This document shows, piece after piece, positions 1 through 11,200 of a stretch of DNA of 40,155 bases; positions within the stretch are counted from its first letter, which is position 1; every line of letters begins with the position of its first letter. This DNA is from Welwitschia mirabilis (lineage: Eukaryota; Gnetophyta; Gnetopsida; Welwitschiales), in contig JBOZIK010000001.1 of the NCBI GenBank assembly GCA_051453625.1, positions 242,395,900 to 242,436,054 of the forward strand, in the 5' to 3' direction. Made by a program: the position numbers and the translations under genes. The notes under the pieces were generated by a model. The model was given only the letters and a program-made list of their open reading frames with translations, was not told where the DNA came from and did no database searches.

Positions 1-1260
1 TTCATTACCATTATGTAGCTAACACTATTGTTTGTAGAGATTCACTACTAGTTCCTTTGGAATATCTTTTACTTCTCAAATGTATCAATGCATGAGGAGA
101 CATGTCTATGAGAACCCTAGTAAGACATCTCATCATCTCTCTAGAAAAAGAAATATACTACCTACCACTTCCTTATCATCTTACATCCAACCAGCCTCCA
201 CCCCTTGTGATACTGATCATAATGATGAAGAAGACTAGGACACATCTTACATAATGGTTTTGGCTCTCAATGATTAGATATTATTATGCTATTCAAAAAG
301 GAGGAGAAATATTAATAGATCATTAGCAGGTTAATGAGTTTCAGTTAGATACTAAAGCATTCAATTTGAAAACACTCTGTTGGACTTGGAGTTCTTGGTT
401 ATGAGATCTTGAATTGGGTCATGAGTGTCATCATTATTATTAATGGTTCCTCTTTGATATTTATCATACACTTTGTTATTTGATATTTTTTACTAGTACA
501 ACTTATTAGTATATGTTTTATGATTGACATACTTTTTTTGTTTTTAATATTATTCTTTCATTGGCACACTCTTAATTATGTTGGAATCTAATAATTTTTG
601 ATTAAAATGATTTTATTAATTAATATTATGACATATTCTCTATAATATTATGCTCTAATATTTATTGATTAATATTTCTATGAGCATATTTCGTACGATG
701 TATTATTGGCACTAAAATCTCAAATCTATGCTCTGGTATTATGGTACATTATTATTAAAATAATTCATTTGAGAGACTATAAAACATTTTTGTATATCAT
801 TCTTTACATGCTTATTTGAAAAGGAAATGTCATGATTTATTAGTTATCCTTGTGTCTTTAGTTAATTATTGAAATAACTCTCTAATATGTTTTATTCTAT
901 TTTACAAGTGGTATACATATATGTATTTTCATCTGATTTCAAGTGGCTAATATCATGATTTTTAAATATCATTATAGAAATTGATTATGTGCATTTTTTT
1001 GGAATATAGATTTTTAATTTTATTTAACTAGATAAGATTGTGCTAATAAGATTTACCAAGCTTTTGACATCATTAAAAAGGAAAAGATTATTGAAAAATC
1101 TAGTTTTAATGATTCCACTTGTTAAATATTTTACATCATCATGTAGACAAGTTAATAGAAGGAACATCAAATATCAATAAGTGTCAGACAATGATGGATC
1201 ATCAAAGACAACATTTCATTAGTTAGTAAAATATAAATTCAATTATTAGAAGATTTTTAA
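1..1260. other. Unassigned AT-rich sequence
   Basis: No reading frame, RNA gene or element end that I can support. The first 400 bases are somewhat less AT-rich and include CT- and CCA-rich words near 130-215 and a short purine block near 297-310, which would suit the decayed internal part of a retrotransposon, but no protein motif could be read in any frame. From about 480 on it is plain AT-rich DNA. Confidence 0.4.
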
Positions 1261-1267
1261 TACATTA

Positions 1268-1637
1268 AAGACGTCTTCAATGAAGACATTTGAAAAGTTG
1301 AAGACATCTTGTATGTACTAAAATTTAAGTCATAGGCTATAAGATAGATATGTTATTCAAAATAAGCTTGGTAAAAGCTAAACCTAACATAGATGAAGAT
1401 ACCTACATGCTTGAAGATGTCTATAATAAGTTAAAATGGGTATAGATTTAATTTCATTTTTAACTAATATCTTACATTTTAGATGATCTATGAACTTGTA
1501 CATCATGAATTTATAATCAGCGAGGCCCAAGGATACTATAAAGCAAAATTCATCAAAATCTAGGCAAGTTGACTGAAGATGTTTACATCGTAAGGACATC
1601 TGACTATTAGTAGATGTCTACAAAAGTGAAGACATCT
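1268..1637. repeat. Cluster of GAAGACATC motifs
   Basis: The word GAAGACAT(C) or its complement occurs at least six times: near 1282 and 1300, as GAAGATGTCT near 1413, GAAGATG near 1575, GACATCTGAC near 1595, AGATGTCT near 1612 and GAAGACATCT near 1628. It begins with a perfect 10-bp palindrome, AAGACGTCTT, at 1268-1277. Spacing is irregular, so this is not a tandem array. Dispersed short motifs in both orientations would fit an LTR regulatory region or the subterminal part of a DNA transposon, but no matching termini were found. The 71-codon minus-strand open frame at 1384-1599 crosses the cluster and looks like chance. Confidence 0.45.
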
Positions 1638-2109
1638 CAGATCAAAACTCAAGTTGATTAAAATCAAAGTTATGTTCCTAATGCCTAAACATTATTTATC
1701 CATTACACAATAATTACAAAGTCAAATAGCTACCTTTCAATCTCAAATAGCTAGATCTTCCTCAATCGTATAAGATCTTAACATCAAAAATCATTAAGGA
1801 AACTTTTGACACTTTGTTGATTAAATAAGAATACAAAATGATGAATGAATGAGTGAAAAGAACTTTTCATGAAGAATCAAAGGCATCATTTGCAAGGATC
1901 TTATATTTCTTTCATCATTTGGTCTTGGATATTCCTTGATATTATTCTTCATTCATACTCATAATGATAAAAACAACATCAAGGAGCTCAAATATTCATC
2001 AAAGAAATATCTTTAGGCTTGTTTTTTTTTTATACTTTTAGTTCTATACTATGGACTATCCTATTATTAAATATTATTATAAGTCCATTTTTTAATATTA
2101 AATACTTTA
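1638..2109. other. Unassigned AT-rich sequence
   Basis: Lies between the motif cluster and the minisatellite. I see no coding, RNA or transposon signature in it. Confidence 0.4.
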
Positions 2110-2545
2110 TAAGGCAACCCTTGTAGGGATGTACATTTGAGAAAGTGCTTGAGAGTACTTATTTGAGTTAAGATTATTGGTATGTGAGAAAACCATTATT
2201 ACCTTGTAGGGGAGAGAGTGATACCTTGCAAAGAGACTCTTGTTATTGTGAAGCTTCATGGTATACCTGTGAAAACTACTATTCCCTTGCAAGGGAGAGA
2301 GTGTTACATCGTGAAAAGACTCTTACTATTATAAGGTTTATGGTGTGCCTATGAGAACCGCTATTCCCTTGTAAGGAAGAGAATGATACCTTATGATGAG
2401 ACTTTGCTACTATAAATGTTCATGGTGAACCTGTGAAAACCACTATTCCCTTAAAGGGAAAAGAGTGCTACCTTACAAGGATACTCTTATTTGTTATAAG
2501 GTTGATGGTATGCTAGAAAACCACTATTTTATTATAGGTCAAGAA
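2110..2545. repeat. Minisatellite, about 82-bp unit, about 5 copies
   Basis: The core ACCACTATTCCCTTGTAAGG or a close variant recurs at about 2192, 2275, 2357, 2439 and 2520, giving steps of 83, 82, 82 and 81 bases. A poorer copy starts near 2115. Each unit also carries a GAGAGAGTG-like block, an AGACTCTT block and a TATAAGGTTCATGG-like block in the same order. Units differ by many substitutions, so the array is old. The minus-strand open frame at 2107-2292 comes from the repeat and is not a gene. A further open question is whether the array sits inside an element or was made in place. Confidence 0.85.
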
Positions 2546-3439
2546 TATCTAGAGGTGTAAGTAGAAGCTACCCTTTGTGTGTGGATGTACCCAAGATGGG
2601 AATCCACATTATCTTTATAAGATGTTTTATTTCATATGTTTTAATGACAATTACTTTTAAAATTAATTTGCTATGTAATACGAAGACTATGTATATATTA
2701 TATGAAATCATTTATAAATTATTATAAAGTAAGTTTGTTTTAGACTAAAAATATCATATTTTTTAATTACCTCATAACTTTATCCACATAGGATATATTA
2801 TTCCTATGATCATTCAATAATACTAAAACGAAGTATTAGGATTGAGAATGCATATAAAAATAATATGCAAACTAGATACTTAAACATAAGATAACTATAT
2901 TCTAATTATCTAGCCTAATCCATATATATACCTCTAGTCCTTCATAATGGTTGTGAGTGAATTCTATTTTATCATTACTAATACATGAAGTTGACATAAA
3001 TATTGATTCAAAGGACATAATAACATAAGAATAAGGTATGTTTTTAATTATTAATTAGTGACTATTTAATATATTATTAAATTATTAATATACTAAACAT
3101 GGAATAATTTAGGCATTAAATAATAATATTTTCTCAACTACTCATAATAATGAAAACAAGAAAAATCATACAATCATAAAATAATAATTCCATATTTTAA
3201 TTACTTATGTTGAAAGAACTCTTCAAGAATCAAACTATTAACCATGAAGACATGGAAGTATTACTTTATCATTAGCATGTCTCATTAGAGAAAATTCAAC
3301 AAATAAATCTACTAATGATAGTAAAAATTATTAGATCCTCCATTTAGTACCTTGAGTATTTTGAGATATTTATAAAGAAAAAACAAAAAACCTAGATTTG
3401 GAAAAATAAAAATAGAATATAGAACATTAAATAATCAAA
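2546..3439. other. Unassigned AT-rich sequence
   Basis: No coding or RNA feature seen. The part after about 3120 may be the outer part of the left copia LTR, but its match to the corresponding stretch before 7877 is too weak to claim. Confidence 0.35.
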
Positions 3440-3613
3440 TGTCATTATGGATTACTCAATGTATGCCTACATCCATACAATGAATAAATTCCTCAAAAAT
3501 TTGAATAATCATGAAAGAAATCCAAGGATTTTAAAGATTATGGATTTTATTTAGATTAAGAATAGTAAAAATCAGCTCTTAAATAATGCTATAGTAATAG
3601 TTATTAGTGTCAT
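3440..3613 (-). repeat. Left LTR remnant of the copia element (3' LTR)
   Basis: Shares AATGTCA, then ATACAATGAATAAATTCCT (3477-3495) and a second block near 3552-3600 (TTTAGATTAA, AAAATCA.CTCTTAAATAA) with 7877-8093 in the same order and orientation. These are LTR pieces roughly three quarters alike by eye. Just inside, near 3635-3650, the minus strand reads AAGGAG, a possible worn polypurine tract. Confidence 0.6.
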
Positions 3614-3959
3614 GTCAATAGTTACTTTAAAACTCCTTAAATTTATTGCATAAAGACTGATGGAGTATAAATTGGAAAATTCTTGATAAGTCTAAGATTT
3701 TGTAATTCTTTTAGTAAAATATCTTTTAATTGATGTTAATTTTAAAAATGTATAGTGCATATGATCTTAGATCATTTCTTTTCATATATAAAGTGATAAT
3801 AAACCTTAATGCATCTATTTTTTTCAAGAAACACTATATTTCTAGTCATGTGAGTAATAACTTAATTATCATAATACATTTTGATATGAGTAGAACCATG
3901 AAATGTTATATCTTAAAGAATATATTCTAGTCATGTTAATTCAGAAGTTGTAAATTCAA

Positions 3960-4140
3960 TGACTCTTAAGTTGGGTTTTTCACTTAATCAAGCTATCATA
4001 GATTATTTTCTTTCTTTTTAGAGTAATAAGATTATCACCTATAAATATGAAAGAACTAGTAGTAGATCTTCTTTGTCATGGATTTTCATATTACTCTCCA
4101 TTATAATACCCTGCATTAGTTACATTTCACATTAAAACTT
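3960..4140 (-). pseudogene. Copia RNase H remnant
   Basis: The minus strand from about 4074 reads RRSTTSSFIFIGDNLITL, matching the conserved RRSTSG-containing segment of copia RNase H and the following G-G-N-L-(V/I)-T stretch. The next residues, RKK then a worn serine-rich block ending near 3960, correspond to the family's SKKQ and ARSSAEAE region. The aspartates expected upstream are lost, with stops in frame. It lies 3' of the RT remnant on the same strand, as expected. Function lost. Confidence 0.75.
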
Positions 4141-4331
4141 CTTTTCTTAGAGAAAGTCTATCTTAATATCTTACTTGTAAGTTTCATATGAGAAGTTCTT
4201 AGTAATAACATAAATTGAGTAACAAGACTAATAGCATATGTAAGATCTAGTATTATCATATTTAAGTATACTAATTTTCCTACAAGATTCTCATATCTAC
4301 TAATGTCATTTAAGAACTCTTCACTTTTAGC

Positions 4332-4595
4332 TTATATTTTAAAGTTAATATCTATTAGGCATCTAATGGATGTAATATCAAGTTTTCTCATTTCATTAAA
4401 TAGATTAAGGCTATATTTCTTTATGAAATTTCCAATCATTTTCTTGAGTGAGAAAATTTTATACCTAAAAAAATAGCTTAATGAATGGAGAAACTTTATA
4501 TTAGATACATGATGAAGATGGACTTTGAGATTTTGAATACTCTTATTATCATCTCCTATTATGATAGTATCATTAATCGAGACTAAAAGAGTCAT
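4332..4595 (-). pseudogene. Copia reverse transcriptase, palm segment with worn active site
   Basis: An 87-codon open stretch begins TLLVSINDTIIIGDD, which aligns with the copia RT active-site strand LLVYVDDIIITG. The catalytic YVDD is changed to SIND, so the first catalytic aspartate is Asn. It continues with KSIQNLKVHLHHV and LSYFFRYKI, which match the conserved region just C-terminal of the active site (LK..L...F.IKDLG.L.YFLG.E). The open frame is a chance survivor: RT sequence continues upstream to about 4980 but in other frames. Identification is strong because several blocks match in the right order. Confidence 0.88.
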
Positions 4596-4789
4596 TATGC
4601 CTTACATCTCTTTTATGACAAACATTGAAGAATCCATAACACTATGTGAAAAATCTTACTAAAGGGAATAGAACTATGTTTTAAGACTAGGCATTCAGCA
4701 TTGTTTCAATTCATAGATGATCTTTCTTAACTTTTAAATCATATTATCTTTTCCTTAACATATATTACCCTAAGAAATACTGATATAAG

Positions 4790-4985
4790 TGTATTATTAA
4801 AAGGTTCCATTATAGAAAATCATTTTTCACATTAAATTAATACAAAGGTCAATTCTATTAATTACAAGCAATAATGAATCTTTAATTATTTTCATTTTTA
4901 CAACTACAAAAACTCTATCTTTATAGTCTTCATTATGGGGTTGAGTAAATCCTTTATAAAGAAACCTAGATTTATGTTTTTTATT
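4790..4985 (-). pseudogene. Copia reverse transcriptase, N-terminal segment
   Basis: Reading down from about 4980 on the minus strand gives HKSRFLYKGFTQPHNEDYKD, then VVKMKIIKDSLLLVINR and KMIFYNGTF. These match the conserved copia RT series (YKARLVAKGFTQ..G.DY, then VAKM.T.R.LL..A, then DVK.AFLNG.L) in order and spacing. The catalytic Asp of LDVKNAFL has become Met-stop. A frameshift separates this block from the palm segment at 4332-4595, and the stretch between (4600-4790) can be followed only in pieces. Confidence 0.85.
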
Positions 4986-5689
4986 ATCCTATCATTCTTA
5001 TATTTGATTGTAATAATTCATTTTCATTTAACCACCTTTTCCTCCTAGGCAATTTAACTCATTTGCATGTATTATTTGTCTGAATTACTTGAAGTTCAAC
5101 ATTAATTGCTTCTTTTTCAAAATTAGTTGAGAATAAGATAGCTTGAGGATATATTTTCATAATCAATAAAGTTTTAAATGTAATATGAAGATACATGGTT
5201 ATGTTAGTGTAAAAGTTACAAAGATAACTTAAGGATCAATGAATGACCTTAAAGAATCTAACTAATGAAAAAAGACCACTAGGAGCTTAATTACTTCTTA
5301 TTGATATTTTATATTTAAATCCTCTCACTTTGTTCTAAAATTTAATCATGATGTTTTAGAATTTCAATATGTTTCTCATTAGTTATTATTTGAAATTCAG
5401 AATAATAAATGTTTGATAAAACATTCTATTTATAAATCTTGTTTTTATCCTTAATTTTTGATATTCCTTATAATATAAAACATTTTTATTTGTGTATTAA
5501 CATTTGTATCCCCTTTTAATAGATAAGTATCCTACAAATAAATACATAATAAACCATACATACAAATCAAAAATTTGTAAATGAAAAACTAAGATTTTTC
5601 ATTTAAAAAATTCATTACAAGATTGATTCTTAAGAATATTACTTATAAGTTCGTAAATTAAATAACATGTTGTAAGTATAAAATAACAC

Positions 5690-6000
5690 CAATTTTTTTG
5701 AAAATATCAAATTAAAATACTAATCTATGAGTGACTTCTAATAATACTAAATTTTCCTATTAAGAATTCCATTTTGTTAAGGCATTTCAACATACGATGT
5801 TAGGTAAATTATTCTTTATTCTTTCAAGTAATCATGAAGAGCCTTATTTGTAAATTCATGACCATTGTCAAATTGAGAAAACTAAAATAGTCCTAATATG
5901 TTGATTCATAGTCATCATTCAAAATTTACCAAAAGTTAAAGAAACTCAATTTTTAAAACATAGCAAATAAACCCATGTAGCATGATAATATTTATCTAGA
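5690..6000 (-). pseudogene. Copia integrase core remnant
   Basis: From about 5985 down, the minus strand reads LDKYYHATWVYLL, then FGKF, then after a frameshift FDNGHEFTNKALHDYLKE, a stop, RIIYLTSYVEMP, a stop, QNGILNRKI. This is the copia integrase catalytic core: (L)DDYSR.TWVYLL, the second catalytic Asp in the DNG.EF block, and the TPQQNGVAERKNR block. The third acidic residue (Glu of ERK) is replaced by Asn. The in-frame stop in P-stop-QNG is TAA where CAA (Gln) is expected, a C-to-T change. The zinc-binding N-terminal part was not recognised upstream. Confidence 0.9.
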
Positions 6001-6507
6001 CCCATAACAAAAAATTTAAAACTATGAAGAAATATAAAGAACTTATCTTTAGAAATAAATGTAGTAATCTAAATGATCTAGTAATAACTTTATTATCATA
6101 CTTAAAATAAAGTTGAGATTATTTAGCACATTAATATATCTCATAATGATGACAATTTAAATATAGTAAAGGTGAAATAATTCTCAAGGTGTTGTTGAAT
6201 GGATGATTAAATATTCAATTTCATAAGTAATTTCATGTACTATTTAGATGAAATTAGATCTCTTTTATATTTTTACTTCAGAAATATAATCTACATTTTC
6301 CATTCTTCACTAATTTCCTCCTAGTGGTCTCATCTTAGAATATAATATTATTAGTGAATCATATTTAGTAAATATTCTCATTTAAGAGTTTTAGCAACAA
6401 ATTCTATTTTTTCAAGTCCTTTTATACAAAAAAGACTCTCATTAGTAATAGAAACATGATTTTAATCTTAAATATTATGAAAATATAATAATTCTAAATT
6501 GATCCTA

Positions 6508-6545
6508 AAATTTAGTTCTAGCACTAGAATCAATAATCTAAGAAC
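6508..6545 (-). pseudogene. Copia protease active-site remnant
   Basis: The minus strand reads stop-IIDSSARTKF, matching the copia protease motif WIIDSGA(T/S)DHM. The Trp codon has become a stop and the Gly of DSG has become Ser. The position fits, between the gag zinc knuckle (about 6.75-6.82 kb) and the integrase (6.0 kb). Only this short motif can be read. Confidence 0.6.
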
Positions 6546-6747
6546 TAGAGCTTAAAAGATAAAATAAGAAATTATGTATGCCAAAAAAAGTACATAAAAT
6601 ATTATTATAAGAAATATTAACCTTACCATATTATTGAAGATTTAACCTAGCCTTTTTAAAGTAAGGAATTTCAACATTTTTAATTTGGTTACATACTCTT
6701 TTTATAAGAATTTTATCTTTATCTTTATTAAATTCATAATGGAGCCT

Positions 6748-7450
6748 CTAGTATTTATTTTTAACATTTTCATCATTTTTGCAATATGTAGAGTGAGGAT
6801 GTCCTATGCTATATCCCCTATCACATCCTATTTCAACATTGAAAAAATTAATAGCAGAATATTTTCTAATATTCTTTATAGGAGATTCACTATTATTTTT
6901 CAAAAAAGATATATTAGGTCCCTCTTTTGCTTTCTTAATATCATCATTCATAACCTTTTAACATGTTTATTTTATGAAAATTGTGACACATATACTATTA
7001 AATCTAGATAATATTTTTTAGATTAAAATCTAACTTCTAACAATTTCATAATTTAATAGTAATTTACTAAATAAGAAAAATTTTTATAGTATTCCTTTTT
7101 TCCTTTAAAAATATGATATTAATAGTAGTTAAGATGAATAATTCTAATCCATTACACAAGAGAAATAATAATTTCTACATACTCATTAATTATCTTACAA
7201 CTATTTTTGAGCTATATAATATTTTACTTAATTTGATACATATAAGTAATATTATAATACGTTCCATAAATAATTTAGCTATATTCTAGATGTTTTTAGT
7301 TGTAGTAAGAAACCAAAAGCCCTTAATGAAACTCGTTATCATATTTTAAATGTCTTTAGCTATAGTGATAGACCAAAAGCCCCTAACAATCTTGGTCTTC
7401 ATTAAGTTGAGAAGCCAATACATTATAAGAATATTAGTGAATTTCCATTA
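6748..7450 (-). pseudogene. Copia gag remnant with worn zinc knuckle
   Basis: The minus-strand open frame 6748-6951 contains CDRGYSIGHPHSTYCKN, which keeps the spacing of a CX2CX4HX4C zinc knuckle, with the second Cys now Gly and the last now Tyr. Upstream, at about 7290-7400, the minus strand reads KGFWFLTTTKNI and RGFWSITIAKDI, two versions of the gag segment that in this family reads (F..LPTAKD.W). The repeat comes from a 60-bp tandem duplication. The rest of gag between these is full of stops and is assigned by position. A coding stretch on the opposite strand over 6685-7011 is not supported. Confidence 0.6.
7281..7400. repeat. 60-bp tandem duplication inside copia gag
   Basis: 7281-7340 and 7341-7400 match at exactly 60 bases offset: both begin ATATT.TA.ATGT.TTTAG and end ACCAAAAGCCC. 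On the minus strand each copy encodes the same short gag motif (GFW....T.AK.I). The multiple of three would have kept frame. Confidence 0.8.
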
Positions 7451-7876
7451 CTAATATGTTGAATAAAATTTAATTAAGTACTTTTCTAGTTTTATCAATA
7501 TACCTTAACTTCAACCTTCCACTTATAGATAAATAGAATCATTTAGTAAATGTAAATAATTAGATCCACTTAGTGGATTAATGACAATCTTCAAGCTAGA
7601 AATATATTTTTGAATTACAACATTAGATAAGAATATAAAAATAGTATGATAACAATAATAATAAAAATTAATAAAGATAAACATTGACTTGAGAAACAAA
7701 GATAATCAATTCAAAAAATGCTCTTTGCGATTTAGTAATAAGGATGATCAACCATTGGTAAACATTAAATCCATAAGTTACAGAACTTTACTACTATCAT
7801 AAGATTTGTAGAAAGACAAAACAAATAACATAAACAAAGCCAAATAAATAAATAATATAGTAAAAAATAATATTTA

Positions 7877-8093
7877 AATGTCAATATGAATTAGTAGATA
7901 TGACTTCAATCTATACAATGAATAAATTCCTAACAATTTATGGTTGTAACCTATTAGATGCATCTCTTCATATACATAAATATTTTTTAATAAATTACTT
8001 AAATTATGAAATAAATTTAAGGCTTAAAAAATATGAATCTACTTTAGATTAAATATTAAAAATCAACTCTTAAATAAAATCATAATAATTACT
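7877..8093 (-). repeat. Right LTR remnant of the copia element (5' LTR)
   Basis: Partner of 3440-3613. Shared words in order: AAATGTCA.TATG near 7877, TATACAATGAATAAATTCCT near 7913, and CTTTAGATTAA.TA..AAAAATCA.CTCTTAAATAA near 8043-8078, ending with ACTACA, which would give the usual CA end on the plus strand. No primer-binding site could be found at its inner edge. Confidence 0.6.
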
Positions 8094-8177
8094 ACACCTT
8101 TGATTTTTGTAATAGATTGTAATCTATGAAAAATGTACCTGGTTATTAAGGTGTATGTAATATATTTAAATAAGATG

Positions 8178-8211
8178 TTAGGGAATTATATTATATTATA
8201 ATTAACCCTAA
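8178..8211. repeat. Short near-perfect palindrome
   Basis: TTAGGGAATTATA (8178-8190) is answered by TATAATTAACCCTAA (8197-8211) around a 6-base AT centre with one bulged base. It could fold as a hairpin. No element ends or coding sequence are tied to it. Confidence 0.7.
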
Positions 8212-11200
8212 TTATCATTATCTCATAGGAACTACAAAGGTACTTTAGATCTTACATCAATTAATAAGTGCTTTAAAGGTAGATTTGAGTAGAAAGAGGG
8301 TCTATAGAGTAATTAAAAACTAAATTTACTTAATTAAATATCTGTTTCTAGAAATTAAAAATGATTGTTCATAATTAAATATATATCATTCAAAACCTAA
8401 TCAAGTAAAATATACTTTAGTAAATTTGACTTAGAATTATAAATGAGTAATAAATTATTTACTAAAGATTTTAAATGTAATGAAAGTATAAGTAGAACTA
8501 TTACATCTTATAATGAAATATAGGAAACAGTAGGATAGAATGAAAGATAGAGTAAAAAAAATATAGTGATCAACTAAGCCCTAAGAAAACATGAAATGGA
8601 CATTTCTAAAAAGAAAATGTAAAATAACATTCAAAATATGCTATTACATAACCAATAGTATTAAGTTATTTAGAGATTAAAAAGTAAAGAAATCTAATCA
8701 TACATTAAAATGCATTCATTATTGATGTAAAAACTATAGAAAATATTGAAACCTAGATTAAGGTCTAGGACAAATAATTATATATGCCTAATGAATTAGA
8801 TCTAAAATAACAAAGATCTAATGGACAATGATGAATATTTCTTTGATGATGATAGAATCAAATATACATGATCAAATTAAGAAAAATCCATTGGTTCATC
8901 CTTGTTATTAAAAAATGTATGGTCATGAATCTTCTTAGATTGCGTGACATAAGTATGTAGTCCATATTTATAGGCTGGTTTAACACTAGGCTATAAGATT
9001 GATCTGTCAACTTGTTATCTAATTATCTTTTTATCCTTTATAAAACCTAATTATATTCAAAATAGTAGTGGCACAAATGGTAGCATTAGTATCCTATATG
9101 GTGATGCTAATTACCTTTACCCATTAAAACATAGTAAAGTCTAAGTAGCTTAGGATGATCTATAAGTACAGTACTAAAATTCAATCCTCCTTAATAACAA
9201 TTTTGAATTTAATGGGTAAAACATGATTAACAATAAATTATTTACAAATATAGTGTTTTAAGACTTACAAATATATTTAAAAAGTAAATATGTAAAAATG
9301 TAAGCATAAACATACCCTTAAACTATTCATTTTCTAATCCCTTCACAAATTTATATAATAAAGTGTTATAAAGGCCATATCAAAATTTAAAAATTTTACA
9401 TCCCATATTTATGAACCATATTCATAATTTAATTTATGTAAATTAATAAGCTACACATTATTGATTAGCACCCATATTTAAAAAACATTAATTATGAACA
9501 TTTGCAAGGTTATAATTTAAATTTCATCACAAAAATCTTTTTTCATTTTTATATTTTTACCTTTTAAAACTTTTTAAGTAAAGAAAATATATGAAATTTT
9601 ACATAATTAAAATGATTTTCAATAAACTTTTAGAAAAATAGTTCTATTTTTACCCCTTCAGCCAATTTAGACATTGTCCTTAATGTTTAGATTAAGTTAG
9701 AAAGTTGGAAAATTTCACACAAAGCTATATGGTAAGAATAAAAAGCACATATTTTACTATTTATTTAGCATTAAAGGATTACATATACAAAAATAGAAAA
9801 TAAGAGATAGAAAGAAGAGCAATAATAATAGAAAGTACATATTCATAGAGGAAGACCTCCTAACACAAAGGTCTTTAAGATCTTTATGAGAGAGGATTTT
9901 TAGATCTTATCATACTTTTGTATTTTCTCTTTATAGTTTCTTATCATTCTCATCTAGGTACTCTAGATACAATTTCTCTATCTAGATGATACTATCTCCT
10001 TAAACTCCCTTTTCTTTTAGGGGGAAGTAAATTAGTATCATTTCATTAAGGTGCAAGTGATGATGGCCCTTCTTTTTCTTCCTTTTTTTATCTTCTTATT
10101 CTTTATTTTTGGAGTCCCCTACTTACCCTCCTGGAGCCTAATCTAGTCTATACATCTTCTCACTTTAGGAATTCATCTATCTATAATATAATCTATAACC
10201 TTATCATTCCACTTCTAAACATGAATAAATTTGCTATCATTTACAAATCATAGTAGATAACTTAAATGGTAGAAAAGAAAATATTTTTAGTATTTCTTCT
10301 TTCCCTCTTAAGAACATAAAATATAACTTTATACACATTGAATATCTTATCATTCTAATTAATAGACATGAGAGCTAGTAAATAATAGTAAGGATCATAA
10401 ACGTGGGAGAGAGAACAACAAATTAATAATAATAAATCTAAATAATGCCAACTTACTTTTAATTAAGTAGTTGAATATCCACATAATAAAGCCAAACATC
10501 TGTCTAATATACATGAACAAAATCAAGAATTATAGAGATCTAGGAATTAAGAAATCATACTAGATGTAATGAAAACATTAATACCTCTTATGTTTTTAAA
10601 GGACTTTCATTAATCTTTCTTTTCTTCTAAACCTTATTTCTCTTCATCTACATGTAATAGAAATATGTTGAGATTAATGTTTTTTACCTCTCTTAGAAAG
10701 TAGATATTTCAATTTTTTTCCCATAAAGTACCCAAATCTTTCATATCTATCTTCTCCATGTGCATAGTGGAATACTAGTTAAGGAATTTTTTTAAGGCCA
10801 CTTCTATGATGAAATGTCTATATCTTCCTAACATGATGGACTTTGATAAGTAAGATTTAATATGAATGGATAGTGATACTAATGGATGTAGGAATGCATG
10901 AAAGATATTAACTATAATGAGAAGAAGGCTACATGAACTTTGATATTCATTAAACTATACTAGTTAAAGCAAAAGAAGGATAACAAATCTAGGAAGGCTA
11001 ATAGTGTTACCAATCAGATTACATAGGCATGAATCCATGAGAGTGAAATAAAAATAAGATGATACAAGCATGAACTTGAAATAGGTATCACTAATTATGA
11101 GTGTAGGAATTCATTAGCATTGGTGGAAGTAACAGTAACATCAATGAAGATGTATGAAATTTGTAGGATGAGGTAAACATGAGAGTAGGGTAGTAGAGCC

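Larger units (their letters stand above)
3440..8093 (-). mobile_element. Decayed Ty1/copia LTR retrotransposon
   Basis: Remnants of all copia polyprotein domains lie on the minus strand in the standard copia order gag, protease, integrase, RT, RNase H, running from about 7.4 kb down to 3.96 kb. Similar sequences at both edges (3440-3613 and 7877-8093) mark the surviving LTR parts. Integrase coming before RT in the reading order is diagnostic of copia rather than gypsy. Every domain carries stops, frameshifts or lost catalytic residues, so it cannot move by itself. No clear primer-binding site, polypurine tract or target-site duplication could be fixed, so the outer limits are approximate and the true LTRs may be longer. 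Confidence 0.85.

Noticed and set aside
6685-7011. 108-codon plus-strand frame, isoleucine/phenylalanine-rich
   Set aside because: Antisense to the copia gag zinc-knuckle region; composition reflects AT-richness only.
9960-9990. CTAGATA/TATCTAG hairpin
   Set aside because: Seven-base arms are expected by chance in sequence of this composition.
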